A stretch of 64,000 bases of DNA from Apophysomyces variabilis (GCA_002749535.1 MZZL01000064.1:186001-250000), one strand, 5' to 3'; numbered from the stretch's first letter, positions 12,152 through 25,614 are shown. Numbers and translations are program-made. Notes: generated by a model not told the origin, from the letters alone.

Positions 12152-15100
12152 ATGTCAGACGAATCAAGAAAACGACCTTTGCATAAGGAAGAGCCAGTTC
12201 ATGAAACCCATAATCCGTTCACAAATGACGACAAAGTTCAGACCTTGCGAAGCTTTCTGGGTGAGCACGTTCCAGAACAGCATTTGGCCCGCCTATTAGC
12301 TCAATCGAAAGGCGATCTGGACTTGGCTGCAAATATGTACTTTGCAACAGCAAGTAAACAACACACAGGCTGTTCTGAACAACCTGTATCAGCAGAACGT
12401 CCTGAAATGAGTTATATTGGCGACATGATCGTGCCAGGAAAGTTGAAATCAGCAAAATCGACGGGCAATCCTAATTGTTACTTTAGGCTGGTCGACTTTT
12501 ACAGGCAAATGCCCGGTGCATGAGGGTGATTCGGTTACGATTACTCGGGACAAAACTGCTGCTGAAGGAGGGGTGCCCTGGAAGCGAGCTCGTTACATGA
12601 CGGCATCAAAACCAAACTTGATTGTAAGATTTCGAACGCCATGCGACAGAGAACTTGGTCGCCTACCACAAGGGGTAGGGAAATACATGTCAAAGCTAAT
12701 CGACTTGAACCTTTGCGCATTTAAAGCCACAGTCATATGTTGCCCACCAGTCCTGAAAACAGGAGACGACATCATTTTGCACCTCAAATGTTACATAATG
12801 GACAGCGCCTTTGATGACCCTCGCAGCATCCTTGCAAATCCTGTCGATAGCCGTAGACCGGTTTGGAATCGAGGAGCAGAAACGGCAGAAGAGAGATCTT
12901 TGAGCGACCGAAGCTTAGCGTTACTGTCAATTATCCGTGCTGTTCATCTGCGGCCCGTACGTTCGTTAATGCAGCGCATGAACATGGCCATCGGTCAGAA
13001 CGAAGATGAATTACAAGATTTAATATCGCAATCATTGAAAATATCAGCAAGTGCAAACGCATCGGATTATGCTGAAGAACCTGTCACGGAAGAAATCGAG
13101 GTCTCAGATAATGATTTAAACAATATATATCAAAAAGCGCAGATATTCGATTCCCAAATCACTGAAGCAGATGATCCAGAAACGATGGCGTTAACGCTAA
13201 AACCATACCAGAAAAGGGTAAAGTAAATGCAAATTTAACACGGTTATTCATCTGATTATGCCCAGGCTCTTGCATGGATGTCACTGAAGGAAGCAACAAA
13301 ATATGATGATGGCGAAGTGGACACACGAGCTATGCACCCTTTGTTTGAGGAATACGCTTTTCCAATGGAACCTGATGCTCCAATATGGCCAGATCGTCCT
13401 AAAGCATTTTATTTAAATCCTTACACAGGTATGTAGTTGCCACCTTGGTCATTAAGTTTCACACCGTGTAGGAGAGATGCTACTTGATTTTCCGGAGTTA
13501 AACACGCAGGATCGTGGTGGCATCTTAGCGGACGGTATGCTATCTATGTGCTGACTATTATTCTTCTGACAAGAGGCAATTAGAGATGGGTTTGGGTAAA
13601 ACAATCGAGATTCTAAGTTTGATACACAAAAACCGCTTCATACCCGGCTCTACACCCCTTCCCAGCGATCCTCAAAATTCATCACCAACTACATTAATTG
13701 TCTGCCCCATGTCGTTGCTGGCTCAATGGCGGGACGAAATGATTCGTGGATCGAAACCTGACAGCTTGAAAGTGAGCGTGTATTACGGAGACGCTCGAAA
13801 CGCAGACATCAAGGAGCAATGCTGTCGGTGGGACGGAACTGCACCAGACGTCCTTCTCACTACATATGGCACAATATTATCTGAATGTGCGAAATCAGAC
13901 AACACGCTTTTCCAAGTAGAGTTTTGGCGAGTCGTTCTAGACGAAGCACATCAGATCAAGAACCGACTGAGTAAGACGTCAAGGGCTTGCCATCATATCA
14001 AAGCTCGGCGTAGATGGGCAGTAACCGGCACACCTATTCAAGTAAGCGTTTTTGGCAAGGAATAGCTAACTGATCTGTGCAAATAGAACAAGCTTGAAGA
14101 TCTATATTCATTGGTACGCTTCTTGAAATATGAACCATGGTGAGCTATTTTTTCCGAAAGGTTCTTTTACTTAATCATATCATAGGGCAAACTATACCTT
14201 CTGGAGAACATTTATTACCATTCCTTTCGAAAGAAAAGACCGACGAGCCATAAAAGCTGTTCAAACGGTGTTGGAACCAATTGTGTTGCGTCGTACCAAA
14301 GATATGCGCGATGCAAATGGCAACCCAATGGTGCCATTACCACCAAAGCAAGTAAACATCGAGTACCTAGGATTTTCTGCAGCAGAAAAAGATATCTATG
14401 ATTCCGTTTACAGCGACTCAAAGACCAAGTTTTCAGACTACTGTGCAGCAGGAAATGTCTTGAGTCATTATGCTTCTATTTTCCAACTCCTTTTACGACT
14501 TCGCCAAGTAGCCTGTCACCCATATCTCGTTATTGGCAACAAAACCGAAGGCGAGCTAAGAGAAGCCCTTAAAACGGACGATGGCAGTGTAACTTTGGAA
14601 AGTCTCATTGCAAAATATAGTAGTGGTGCAGATGGATCGCCGTCGGACCAACAACGATATAATGTCGATGTACTACAGAACTTACTTTCTAAGCAAAAAT
14701 CTATATCCAAAGAATCCAGCAAAGGTTTGAATGAACAGGAAGAAGATGAGTGTCCTATCTGCCTAGAAAACGTTGATGTCATGATAATGATGGGTTGCTC
14801 ACATATGGCGTGTCGACCTTGCGTTATGGACTACCTGCAATCGCAAGAAGACAAAGGGTTAACTGGAGAATGTCCTGTGTGCCGACGTCCAGTTCAGCAA
14901 AGCGAATTACTTGAGGTGTCACAGAATCGAGACCATGAAACACCCTCGGTGAGCATTCAGCGAGCTGTTGGAGGATACAAATCGTCAACCAAAATCGATG
15001 CAATGCTACGACATCTTAGGCAGTACGGAAAGGAAGGTCGAAAAACTGTCGTTTTTTCGCAGTTTACGAGTTTCTTGGATATTATTGAAGTTGCATTGAA

Positions 15101-15641
15101 GAGAGCTGGAACAGACTTTGAACGATTGGATGGTACTCAGTCCCAAGCGCATCGTGAGAAAGTTCTCGCGAGGTTTTCTTCGAATGATCCGTCGAAATCT
15201 AGCGATGTGCTATTGATCAGTCTAAGAGCAGGAGGAATAGGGTTGAATCTCACCTGTGCCAGCAGAGTGCTGATGATGGTAGGCACAAAAAGAGGTCATG
15301 TTAGACTCATACTAAAACAGATGTGCGATAGGATCCTTGGTGGAATTTCGCAATAGAATCACAAGCTATTGACCGTGTTCATCGATTAGGCCAGTTAAGC
15401 GATGTGGTTGTAACCCGATTTATTACTCGAGACACAGTGGAAGAAAGAATGCTCGAGATCCAAAACAGAAAACATGTAAGAAGCATTACAGGAGAAAGGA
15501 AGGGTTGTACTGGACACTGATCTTGTTATGCAGGACTTGGTGAACGAATTATACATGTCGCGCGATGAAACCAGAACCAAGCAATTACAAGACCTTCAAA
15601 TTCTTTTCAGTAGTCGACCTTCAGGAAGGTCTGAACAATAA
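12152..15641 (+). CDS. RAD5: RAD5-like SNF2 helicase and RING ubiquitin ligase
   Basis: Starts at the first in-frame ATG, 12152 ([15 protein letters not shown]), and ends at TAA 15639-15641. Domains in order: a UBA-like segment ([20 protein letters not shown]); a HIRAN-type region ([20 protein letters not shown]); SNF2 helicase with [14 protein letters not shown] (Walker A), [11 protein letters not shown] (DEAH box) and [10 protein letters not shown]; a C3HC4 RING at 14748-14886 ([21 protein letters not shown]...CPVCRRP); and the helicase C half with [27 protein letters not shown] and [12 protein letters not shown] inside the helicase is diagnostic of Rad5/Rad8/HLTF. These proteins poly-ubiquitinate PCNA and reverse stalled forks in error-free damage tolerance. 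The link between the first exon (ending near 12400-12490) and the frame from about 12487 lacks an obvious consensus donor, so that junction is uncertain. It ends only 36 bases from SAM50, tail to tail. Confidence 0.93.
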
Positions 15642-15677
15642 TATATTTCAGTCTAAATTTATCTGTATTCCTTTATA

Positions 15678-17448
15678 TTACAAAAAGTTTAATCCGATGC
15701 CAAGTTGTAAGCCTCTCTTAATCTGATCGCCCCTCGCTGCTGTCAAGGGAACGCAGTAATTCAGTTCGATGCGCGCGATGCTATGGCGGAAGATGAGACC
15801 AAAGCCCACTGCAACACTAGGGGATTGAGTCAAGGACTGCAAAGCCTTCTCAGCACTCGTGCCTATGTATGTAAGGTATTAAAGCAATTGCGTATAAGAA
15901 GCACAGATCTGAGAATCCATACCCTGCTTGCACGGTACTGAGGTGCCAGCGTTAATGAATGCATGTGCTCTAACGGGTTTGCTTTCGTACTTGGGCAATG
16001 GCGCAATCATACTTAATCCCATTGACCAGTATGCGTCGCCACCGAGTGCATCACCTACATGATTTACTTAATTTTAAGTGCCGTTACGCTGTATTTTCTT
16101 TGAACGTACGATAATCTCGAGGACCAATGCCACCTGTTCGGAATCCACGAACAGAAAGAGGGCCACCGATGTGGAACTTGTCAGAAACTGTGGACGCCTT
16201 GACATCGTCGCTCAGGTTTGCCAGCCAGCCGGCTCTGAGCCCCAGAGACAGAACCAAACCGGGATGAATTCCCAAGAGTTCTCCTTGCTCGTTCTTGAGC
16301 AATTCTCCACCCCCCAATTGATGGCAGTATTGTGTCTCTAGTTCAGTTTTGAAGAAGTTTGCGTTACCGGCCAACAAACCAGCAAATTCTTGTGCCAAGC
16401 GAACATAATGACCATTGCTCGGCAGAAGAGCATCATCACGACGATCACGAACGAACACATGCTGAATCGAGGATTTGAGGGAGTGACCAGCTTGGTTACG
16501 GATGCTCATAGATGCTGTATCAGCAACTTTGTCAATGGATCGCCACACACAATTATAGCTTAGTTCATGATATCCAAATCTCGAAAGTCCCTGCGATACT
16601 GGGTAAATACGAGAAGTTCATATCAACCCTCCTCACGCTACGATCCGCACGCACACACACACCTTGTAACGTAAGCCGACACCTCGTGCAAGCTCTTCGT
16701 ATGAGCTCATCAACATGTTGTTCTGGAGGACACTGTGAGCATTTACATCGACCCTCGCGTCCGGAGACGCATTAACAGGTTTTGAAAGAGCAAACTAAAA
16801 TCAAAGAAACAGTAGCAGGGAAAAAGGAGGTTAAGGTCGATGATTCTTTTTAATTCGCTTTGTGTCCTACCTGGAAAGCTGAGCTATTACGTGTACCAAA
16901 GGAAGCCACTGTTTCCAACATCTCTGCTCCGCCAAAGACGTTGCGTACCGTAATAGATCCATTCTGCATGAGGAAATTAAGGCATTAGTTTCGTATTTTT
17001 CTCTTCTACATTTTCCTTACCATGTTTCCTTCATTGTTGCCTATCTCTGTTCCTGTCTTGATATACATACGACTTTTTTCTTTTACTTGGTAGATCACGT
17101 TAATGGAATCCGGAGCGGCAAGAGGATCTGTGTCCGATGCTCGATCCAACAGAACTTGAACGTTGTCAAAAATATCCAATCGCAGCAGCTGTTCGGCAAC
17201 GTCCTGAGATCGATTCACGACGTCTGCAACGGTTTTCGATTCAAGAACACGTGAGGTTGCTGTTTCGAGGAATGAAGGACGCGTAGCATGTGTTCCTAAG
17301 ATATGGATGGCGTTGACATGGGCTGTCGAGGACGCGGTGGAATGCAACTGTATGGGGAAGACATCAGTAGGTGAAAAAGAACAAGTAAACAATTCACCAA
17401 GTGAAATAATCGTTGTGCAGCTGCTTGTCGCTGATCAAACTCAGGCAT
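15678..17448 (-). CDS. SAM50: SAM50/Tob55 mitochondrial outer-membrane assembly barrel
   Basis: Starts at ATG 17448 (MPEFDQRQAAAQRLFHL); that exon joins LHSTASSTAHVNAIHILG across an intron. Ends at TAA 15678-15680. The N-terminal part is a single POTRA-like domain (THATRPSFLETATSRVL, VAEQLLRLDIFDNVQV). The rest is an Omp85-type beta barrel with alternating strands and the conserved loop-6 region SDKFHIGGPLSVRGFRTGGI followed by GDAYW. It ends GLQLGIGLNFL with an aromatic/hydrophobic last strand. SAM50 is the core of the sorting and assembly machinery that inserts beta-barrel proteins into the mitochondrial outer membrane. It has about eight exons. A short upstream ATG frame of 15 codons overlaps the start (see findings). 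Confidence 0.93.
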
Positions 17449-18535
17449 CTGGTTGGGAAAAAGAAGTCAATAAAGAAGTCTTTCGCATGATTCCTGCTTG
17501 ACTTATTTTGTTCATACCTTTTTTTCTTTTTTTTTTTGATGTACAGAGGTTGGATTTTTCGAGCAGGCCTTGGAGTTTCCTATGTGACGGCTTTAAGGTT
17601 TACCACCTTTTTCATCAACCATGAGGGATCAAATCCTCCCTTTGCTCCAAAATGTTGATCTGCGTATAGGTTGTATTATGCGTTAAACACCAGTTAGGAC
17701 GTGAAGGCAAGCAAGCAACAAAGTTAAGATTCTTTACAGAATAGTCTCAGCTATTTTAAAAGAATTCTCTTAAAGATTTAGATTCACTACACGAGAAGGA
17801 CGGCTTTGATCACAAGACAAAATTTAACTCTAGTAAAGGCTGTAGTGGTACAACTTTGCAATTTGGTAGATAGTAATAACCATATTGGAGTCAGCATTTT
17901 ACAATGAATAATGCAAGTGAACGGAATCTATTGGCAGATGCTTTCTTAGAGAGTAAAGTATTTTGGATGTGGAGCATAATTGGCAGATTCTGGTAAATGA
18001 TATTGAAGGGTGAGCGACCAGCGACGGGGTTACGAGATGCTAGATTATATGTCTTCATTATTTGGTGCTGCATATATCTGCTACAACATCCTCTTCTCTT
18101 AACAACAGGGTAATTTCTATGTCGAATTTGAAAATGCGATGTCTCTTTGATATGGAAGCTATAGACGAGATGATTTTTCCATATACTTCGAGATGTCTAC
18201 GTGCATGAATTTAGTATGGGTAGAAAAAGGAGTGGAACGTTGCCGCAAACCTCCTCTTCCTCAACAATCTTAAGACATAAAGGATTAGCAGATATATATA
18301 GAGTCTTTTGCGTGGTAGATATTCCGGTCATCATTCGTCAATACAAGCAGTAGAGAGACAGTCATGTAGAAAGAGCCATTTTGTCTGATACTGCAGCTGA
18401 GCCTAAAAGCATTTCCAGCCATCGGGTCACCCGTGAAAAAAAGAGTTTTCAAGAGGCGCAAAGGTACATGCAAAGAAAACTCCTTTTTTAGTTCCTGGCC
18501 TTGCTTTGCTGTTCCAGTCAAACGCTTTCCGCCTG
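17449..18535. other. Intergenic region, SAM50 promoter side to kinase
   Basis: About 1.1 kb between two divergent start codons. It contains a T-rich run at 17515-17540 beside the SAM50 start and no open frame with recognisable motifs. It should hold both promoters. An additional 5' exon of the kinase gene cannot be excluded because the sequence just before 18518 (TTGCTTTGCTGTTCCAG) looks like an acceptor. Confidence 0.35.
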
Positions 18536-20974
18536 ATGCAGCAAGTTAATGGCGTGCCAGTATACAATGCAGACCCTGGGCTCTATTATGAGGGTCTGAA
18601 CTCTGAACCAACCTGGTTTAGTGCTCAAGGTGGAGTGTACAAGTGCCGAGACCGCACCCATCCGTCGACTCAGGTCGCCATCAAGAAGTACTTGGTGGAA
18701 GAAGAAAGTCAATACGAAGACATGTTTGTGATGCCGAAGGAACTTGTAGAGAATGAAATATATACCATGACTAAATGTGTCCACCCGAACATACTCAAAT
18801 TAATCGCCGTATACCTTCATGAAGAATTCGTCTACCTCATTATGCCGCTCTGCACAGGTGGTTCTCTCCAACAGTACGTCTTTGAACATCAGCTGACTGT
18901 CGGGCAAATGGTGCACATTGTCATTTCGGTAATTTTTTTGGTTCTTTTATTTTGACAGAAAATAACAGATCGTTTTCTTCATTGTTAGATTGCCTCTGGC
19001 CTTGCTGAGATACATCGCCATGGATACATTCACAGAGATATAAAGTGTGACAATATCTTCCTTGATCAAGAGTCCAATTCTGTAGTTATTGGTTTGTTGG
19101 TTCCATATATTTTTGCATAATGTCTCACGATCTTAACTTAGGCGATTTTGGCGTCGTTTCCATTACCCCTGCCGCAGATTCAAATGTGGAAGAGGCAGGT
19201 GTCGTGCTTTTCTGGGCACCGGAACTAGTCCAACGAAAGATTGTGAACCGCAAAATCGATATTTGGGCGCTTGGTATTGTAATTCTTGAAATCTTAAACG
19301 GAGGGAAGGCACCTTACGAAGACGAAAAGCTAGAAGAGGAAGAGGTAAAGCAATATCGCGGAACAATAAGTGTACTGACATATCGTTAGATAAAACAACG
19401 CATCCTAGAAAACGGACGGCCAGAGTATCCACCAGGATTGCCTTCTCGTCTTGTTGACTTGCTTGATCGCTGCTTGGAGCCTGACCCTAAACTCAGGGCA
19501 TCTGCGAACAGCATTCTTCAGGTTCGAAATGCAATGTCTATCCTTGTGCCTTGAAATAGCTGATCTTCAATTTTAGCACCCATTCTTATGCGATTATGAA
19601 CCGGAGTTGCTTTTCCCGATCGTTCAGGCAGATCAGGATCGGTCCTCCATTGCCGATTCAGAACAGTCTGAACCTCATCCTAGATTGGAGGATGTAGACG
19701 ATGATGCAATGATCAATGCTCTGAAAAAACTGCGAGCATTGGAAGCATTGCATAGTTTTGATATAGAATTTAATTCGACCCGAAAACCAATATCTACATC
19801 GACATCCGACTCCCAATCGAAGCCTGTCCCGTCCCTATCACCACCTCATCCAAATAACCTTTCCAGCACGTCGACGTTAAACACGGAACCTACAGCATCT
19901 AAAAGGAAACCAAGGGGTCATGTCCCCTCTGCGGGTGCCGCACGAAAATGCAGGTTGCCTGTTCCGTCCTTCGTGGTTGATGAACAGGTTGCTACTGCTC
20001 TCCCAGCACAAGAAAAAATAGCAAATGTTCTACGAAAACGGCAGTCAATCTCAGAAATCAACTGGAACCAAGGTTCACGTCTTCCTATGTTTAAGGCAAC
20101 CGCGACAGTCTTGGTCGAGGAACCGAATGAGGAGACTAAAAAGACGTCTAACGTAAAATCCGTGCGGCTTGCACAAGGTTCAGCAAAATCAGCTCAGCAA
20201 ACTTTAAGACGCGCAAACACCTTACCTGCGCGTGTTAAACAGCAGGCCTCACCAACTACAGAGCCACCTTACAAAAAGAAAACAGAACCCAAGGAGAAAC
20301 CTAAGCAGCCTCGTTCCAATTCCACCGAAAAAACTAAACATGTGGCTACCTCTACTTCTAAAGAGAAAAACAAGTTACATGTCCGCATCACAACAAAAGA
20401 CGCGCAGAAGATTGTATCTCCAGTTCCACCCAAGGTTGTTTCTCCGCTACCACCTCGTATTCGACCTAAAGTGCTGCTTGCTGGAGCAAGTGATAAGATA
20501 GAAAGTAAAAAACCGTCGACTTATCGGAAGAAGCGGTTGCCGGGTGAGAGTCGCACTGCACGGCTGATGCTCGGTATAAGTACAAATGGACGGCGCCATT
20601 CCGTCCGTGATTTTAGTCAGATCGAAAAAGAGGTTGCCCTGCAGTCGCCTGGCCGACGTGTTGGTCGACTATTGGCTGTAAAGACGGATGCTCCACCAGA
20701 ACGCAAGAAACGACCAGTTTCATTTGCTGCTGATTCCCCCCCAATAACTGATAATACCAACCTGAAAAAGTTTGGGTTTCAACTACAGCCATCTTCTTCC
20801 CGAACAACCCCACTACCAAAGTATGACCTAAAAGCGCGACGACAATCTGCCCCTGCCCCGGCGAAGCAGTCTTCCAAAGGCAAATCGATCAATAGAAATA
20901 ACAATGACAGCACTACCACCACTGTCACTAAGAACGCCGCTATAAAGAGTGTCAAAACCGTCCGAGTCCACTAA
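18536..20974 (+). CDS. STE20/PAK-like Ser/Thr protein kinase with long basic tail
   Basis: Exons 18536-18928, 18989-19091, 19142-19344, 19390-19521 and 19577-20974 keep frame, giving 742 residues if ATG 18536 (MQQVNGVPVYNADPG) is the start. Kinase motifs are complete: GGVYKCRD (glycine loop), VAIKKYL (ATP Lys), ELVENEIYTM (helix C Glu), HRDIKCDNIFLD (catalytic loop), IGDFGVV (DFG) and WAPELV (APE). IDIWALGIVILEIL and RASANSILQHPFL close the domain. HRDIKCDN is typical of STE-group kinases. The activation segment lacks the usual GTP.WMAPE and reads AGVVLFWAPEL. The remaining roughly 450 residues are Ser/Pro/Lys/Arg-rich and look disordered. No regulatory domain such as PBD or CNH is seen, so the subfamily is not assigned. 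Substrate unknown. Confidence 0.85.
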
Positions 20975-21988
20975 TCCTAAACTTTTCTTTATTCCCCTCT
21001 ATAGCATATTTATCACTTCTTCTTTGCATTTTTTCGTTATTTTCTTGTCGAACTTTTTTTTTTCCACATAGCCCCCTTTCTTTGACTTCTGCATGGCATC
21101 ATTTATTTTTCTTTCTCCTTCTTTATAATAACACTAGAAGATGTCAATTGTTGTTGAATATTCGCGTGTTTTCTCTTTGAGAAGCTTAATATCTAAAAGT
21201 ATCCTCCTAACCAAATCACATGATAGGAATAAAAATCTTAGTGCAATATTACCCTCTGAATGTCTTGACCCAGATCTCTATGGTGAGCAACACTAACCCC
21301 GACACCTCACGTCAGGTAAACCTTGTTCACCTAAGGGGGTTGCTACAGGCAACATGCAGTAACCTTTCGCAGTGATAGAACACAAAATGCCGAATGCCTT
21401 GTACTAGGGTTGTAATCCAATACAAAATACTTTCGCACTATTTTCTCAGCAAACGCTGTTCAAGAAAGACAGGAGAACATAGGTGTTAGAGGGTTATATA
21501 TACATATTTCTATTGCCATATTGGCTTTCTGCATGAGAAAATATAAAGTACTACTGACCCCTCGTGATTAACTCGTAAGTGAGAATGAAATTATGTCCTC
21601 GACAACACAACCATTAATTGCAGCTCTGGGAGATGAACCGCGTACAGCAACACCTCATTGCTTCTTAATCATTTACTGTCAACTGCAACAGGGCCGACAG
21701 TTAGCGGCAGTCAGCAGCATTGCATTGGAATAATTGAATAAACGCATTGTATCAATGGATTGCTAGTGCTCACTGTAATTCAGCTATTTATAGTTTGGCT
21801 TTTCATCGCTTTACATTATTCTGCTTACTGGCAATATCCATAGGCATATAGAGCATCACGGTGCTTATATGCTATTTCCATATTAAAATGATAGGTTTGT
21901 TCTTTGTAACACACCTTGTATAGTACATGCATAGCAGACATCGATACTTTTTTTTTATTAGGAAACGAAGTAACTCTATGGATGATTT
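20975..21988. other. Intergenic region between convergent genes
   Basis: About 1 kb, AT-rich, with pyrimidine-rich runs at 20985-21120 that fit 3' UTR and termination signals of the kinase gene. No open frame or RNA gene recognised. Confidence 0.4.
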
Positions 21989-24900
21989 TTACGTTTTTGT
22001 TGATAGCTTGATTTCACGCTTTGACCAGCCACAATCTGCGCTAGGATCCTTCACCATATCGACCAAAGGGAAATAATGATTCACCATTTTTACAGACAGC
22101 ATCACCGGCACGTTATCAAAACTGACACATCGCACTCGCACATAGATATTGTCCTCGATATCTTTGACCGCTTCGATCAAATCATCAAGGGTGACTACCT
22201 TTATAGCATTGATATGCGTAATCCACATCGTCGGTACCAGTCCGTACATATAAGCAGGGGAGCCTTTAGAACGAGCGGAAATATAAATGCGGGATGGTAA
22301 AGTCTTGCTTTGCTGCAACACTGCCTTGTGAGGTTCTGTTCATCACTATTAGTCTAATTGAACATCCCGATCATGGTCTTACCTTGCAATGCAGCGCCAG
22401 CCCAGAAAACGACTCGGCTTGTACCGTCTCCGGAAACAACACTGGTCTTTACCTTGACAGTCATTTCCTCTTTTTCACGTAAGATAGTCATATCCAGTTC
22501 CTCGGCTTCGTATTGCATGTCCATCTCGTACATCCGTGTAATAACCTTTCCATTTACTGCTAGGATCAGATCTAACTCGCGCAAAATTTGCGCACTTTCA
22601 CTGCCTGCTTCAGTACGTCTAATCATGAAAAGCTGATGCTTGGCATGATTATTCTCCTCTACTTTTCGGACCCATTCATCCGAAAGACCCATTGCAGTTG
22701 CCTGTGCCATTTGCACGGGCATTAACTCTACATTGATGCTGCGCAGAGAAACAGGTTTGTTGTGCTGCAAACGCTCAAGGATCGGTTTAATAGTGGAAAT
22801 ATGCAAACCAAGATGGTATTCATTATCATGACCATTCACATTTCGTTCTCCAAGGAAGCTCATCCATAGACCCTGGACGAGGCCTTCCGAATCGGCTAGT
22901 AATCCAGAAGAGCACTGTGCAGCCAATTGCGTATCCAGCGTTATGGCGTCCAAGTTGATACTCCGGAATCGAGGTGTCTAGTAGCTACAGTTCATTCCAT
23001 GTGCTAGATAATGAGATATAATATGTACTTACGCCGTTATGAGGAATCGTGACACAAGTCACGTCTGTCACCACAGTTGTGAGACAAACCGGTCTTTGGT
23101 TATGGTTATGAGCGACCAGTGTTACTTTGTGACCTTGGAGCAAAGTTACATCGCTGAAAGGGGCGCTCATCACGTTTGTGTCACCAATGTGTTTTGGATC
23201 GTACTGAACAATGCCAAAGTTATGCGTTGGGTGCAAATACTAAAGAAAAATTAAGAGTTACGCGCCGATCTCGCGAATAGAAAATGAAACTTACTACAAC
23301 TTTTGCAGGGATCACGATAGAGTCCGCCACAGTGAGCGTCAAATCCCCCATCGAAGTTGGAACAATACTACGACTGACAACGACAAATCCTCGCTCTTTG
23401 TCAACAATCACACCAGCACCTTGCTTTCGGCTACGTGGAAACCCATCCAAACGGCAAGGCATGTAAAAATTGACTTTAACAAGGCACCGGATTAGGTTCT
23501 TTGCTGGTCCAAGGCTATCGTCTAGTTCAACAAATCTTTTTGTAGTAGGAACAATAGATCTGGGGGGGACTGATTCTCCTAACTCGGTAAAGTCCCATAG
23601 ACCCGTCTTATCGTTACGAACTGCCAATCGGAAGCTGGACCAATGACGTTCCACTTGGACAACTGCCATCAGGATAGTATGCGTATCAGCAATAGAATAG
23701 TATACAACAGGAACTCTTGCTCGATCAGGAATACGCTTCATCACTTCAATGAATGCCTCCAAATTGGGAGTGGGTTTGTCATCTACAGACTTGATAATCC
23801 AGCCATTATCCGGTCCATCTAAGCGAAACACTGACAGGATCTTGTTAAGCAAAAAAAAAAGGAACACTCGTCGTATAACCTACTTCCTGATGCTTCAGCC
23901 ACATACACTCCTCGACAGGGAACACAATAAGCTCTTGCCAGCTGATATGACACTTCATTTAACTTTGATCCGCCAATTTCAACATACCGATCGGGGGTGC
24001 TAAATATGCATTAGATATATGAGTACAACACCATGTTACTTACATCGCATGCAGATCCCCCACACGAACCACAAATTCCATAGGTTTTCCGCCTCGTTCA
24101 ATACCAACACGGATATCTTTACCGACATTTGAATCCAACATTTCCTCCAAAGGAACAAATTTTGTGATGTATTCGCCATTGATAGTCAATAGTATATCAC
24201 CCTCCTCCATCATCTTGTATGCAGGACCCTCAGGCAATACGGTCTCCGCTACTAGCATACCAATTTCATCTTTGAACACAGCGCGAAGTTTCTCTTCTGT
24301 CTCAGCCCTCAAACCCAAACGACGAGCCTCGTCAAATGGACGATATCTGTAGATATAATTAATACAAAATTTCAACAGAGCGTATCCTCCCATGTACTTA
24401 CGTGAATTGCACTTGAATATCGCCTCTAGGGACAAGCTCACCATGTTGAACATAATAAAGAGCACGCTTAATTCTGTCTAATGGCAAGAAAAAATCCGTA
24501 GCAGCTTTGGTATGTCCGCCTGCTTGTAACGCGACAGCATTGCCATGGATATCGATTACTGGTGACCCAGAACTACCCCCGCTTGTGCTTGAAGCGGCTT
24601 GCCTAATTCATTATTAACATGTTTGTATGCCTAGTGTTACACTTACAGATAGAACGTGTTAAAGTCATTATATGTCAAATCGCCATATTCCGGTGTATTT
24701 CGATCCAAACGAGAGATAGAGCCAGCCAAGATACTCAATTTCTCTCCGGCATCGTTACTACATCACAGTTAACTCTCTGCTTGCATTAACAGACAAGGAA
24801 CTTACCCCACAACGCGAATATCCAATCCAACCTTAGCCAACTCTGGTCTAAGTTCCACTTGGGTTACAGGCATATACTTGATCTTCTTAGGATCAAATCT

Positions 24901-25490
24901 GTGGTATATGTTAATAATAAGCATAAAGTATCAATCCAAAATCTATATCATTACTTCAAAAATCCAAAATCATGCACAGGATCACGATAAATGGGGAAAA
25001 CATCAATCTCTTCATGGTCATGACAAACGGCTTCACCGACAAACGGACCAGCACATGCAACGTGCCTATTGGTAAGGATAATACCCTTCTCAGCATCTAC
25101 GATGAATCCAGAGGCCTCGGATGTTTCAGGACCTGTATCACACGCATGTTGTCAATTGCCAATTGCTGCAGGTTGCGTTCATCACTAACCTTCGGTGTCA
25201 AACGCTGCTACTTGACTGAACCGGATTGACACGATTGCCTTTACAACTTCGTTTATTGTGTTTTGCCATTTAGATGGCTTCAATGGGGAGATCTCGGAAA
25301 GACAACCTTCCATCGTTTGATCCTCATCGAGTTCATCATTAATATGGCTGATTAGATCCTTGTCAACCTTCCTCCGCTTGGCTGGATGAGCGGAAGGGGT
25401 TGCTGCTGGTGAATCGCCTCCTTCAATATTGCGATCTTTTGGTAGTAAAGGAAGATCAGGATGCTCTGGTGTCAAGCTTGCTGAATTCAT
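21989..25490 (-). CDS. NMA111: NMA111-type HtrA serine protease with tandem protease/PDZ units
   Basis: Starts at ATG 25490 ([16 protein letters not shown]) and ends at 21989. About a dozen exons. After a short tail with a basic cluster ([10 protein letters not shown], a likely nuclear signal) comes a trypsin-like domain. Its triad is His about residue 124 ([10 protein letters not shown]), Asp about 155 (PVHDFGFLK) and Ser about 238 (GGSSGSPVI). A first PDZ region follows ([20 protein letters not shown]). A second, degenerate protease half ([30 protein letters not shown]) and further PDZ-like sequence ([20 protein letters not shown]) complete the protein of about 1000 residues. This duplicated layout is specific to yeast Nma111/Ynm3, a nuclear protease linked to stress and apoptosis-like death. 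It shares a 124-base divergent spacer with the deacetylase gene. Confidence 0.95.
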
Positions 25491-25614
25491 CGTTGGTTGA
25501 CTTATTGCCCGGAATCAGGCAACCCTTTCTGAATTGCCTGTTGTGGCTTTTGAAGCGCCTAAAATTTCGTGCCTTTTCCCGTCCATTGCTCAAAGTCACT
25601 TCGCGCACCACTCA
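25491..25614. promoter_or_regulatory. Compact divergent promoter, NMA111 and class II HDAC
   Basis: Only 124 bases separate the two ATGs if the deacetylase starts at 25615. The deacetylase frame stays open upstream to 25534 but has no ATG there. The transcripts therefore probably have short leaders. Confidence 0.5.
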
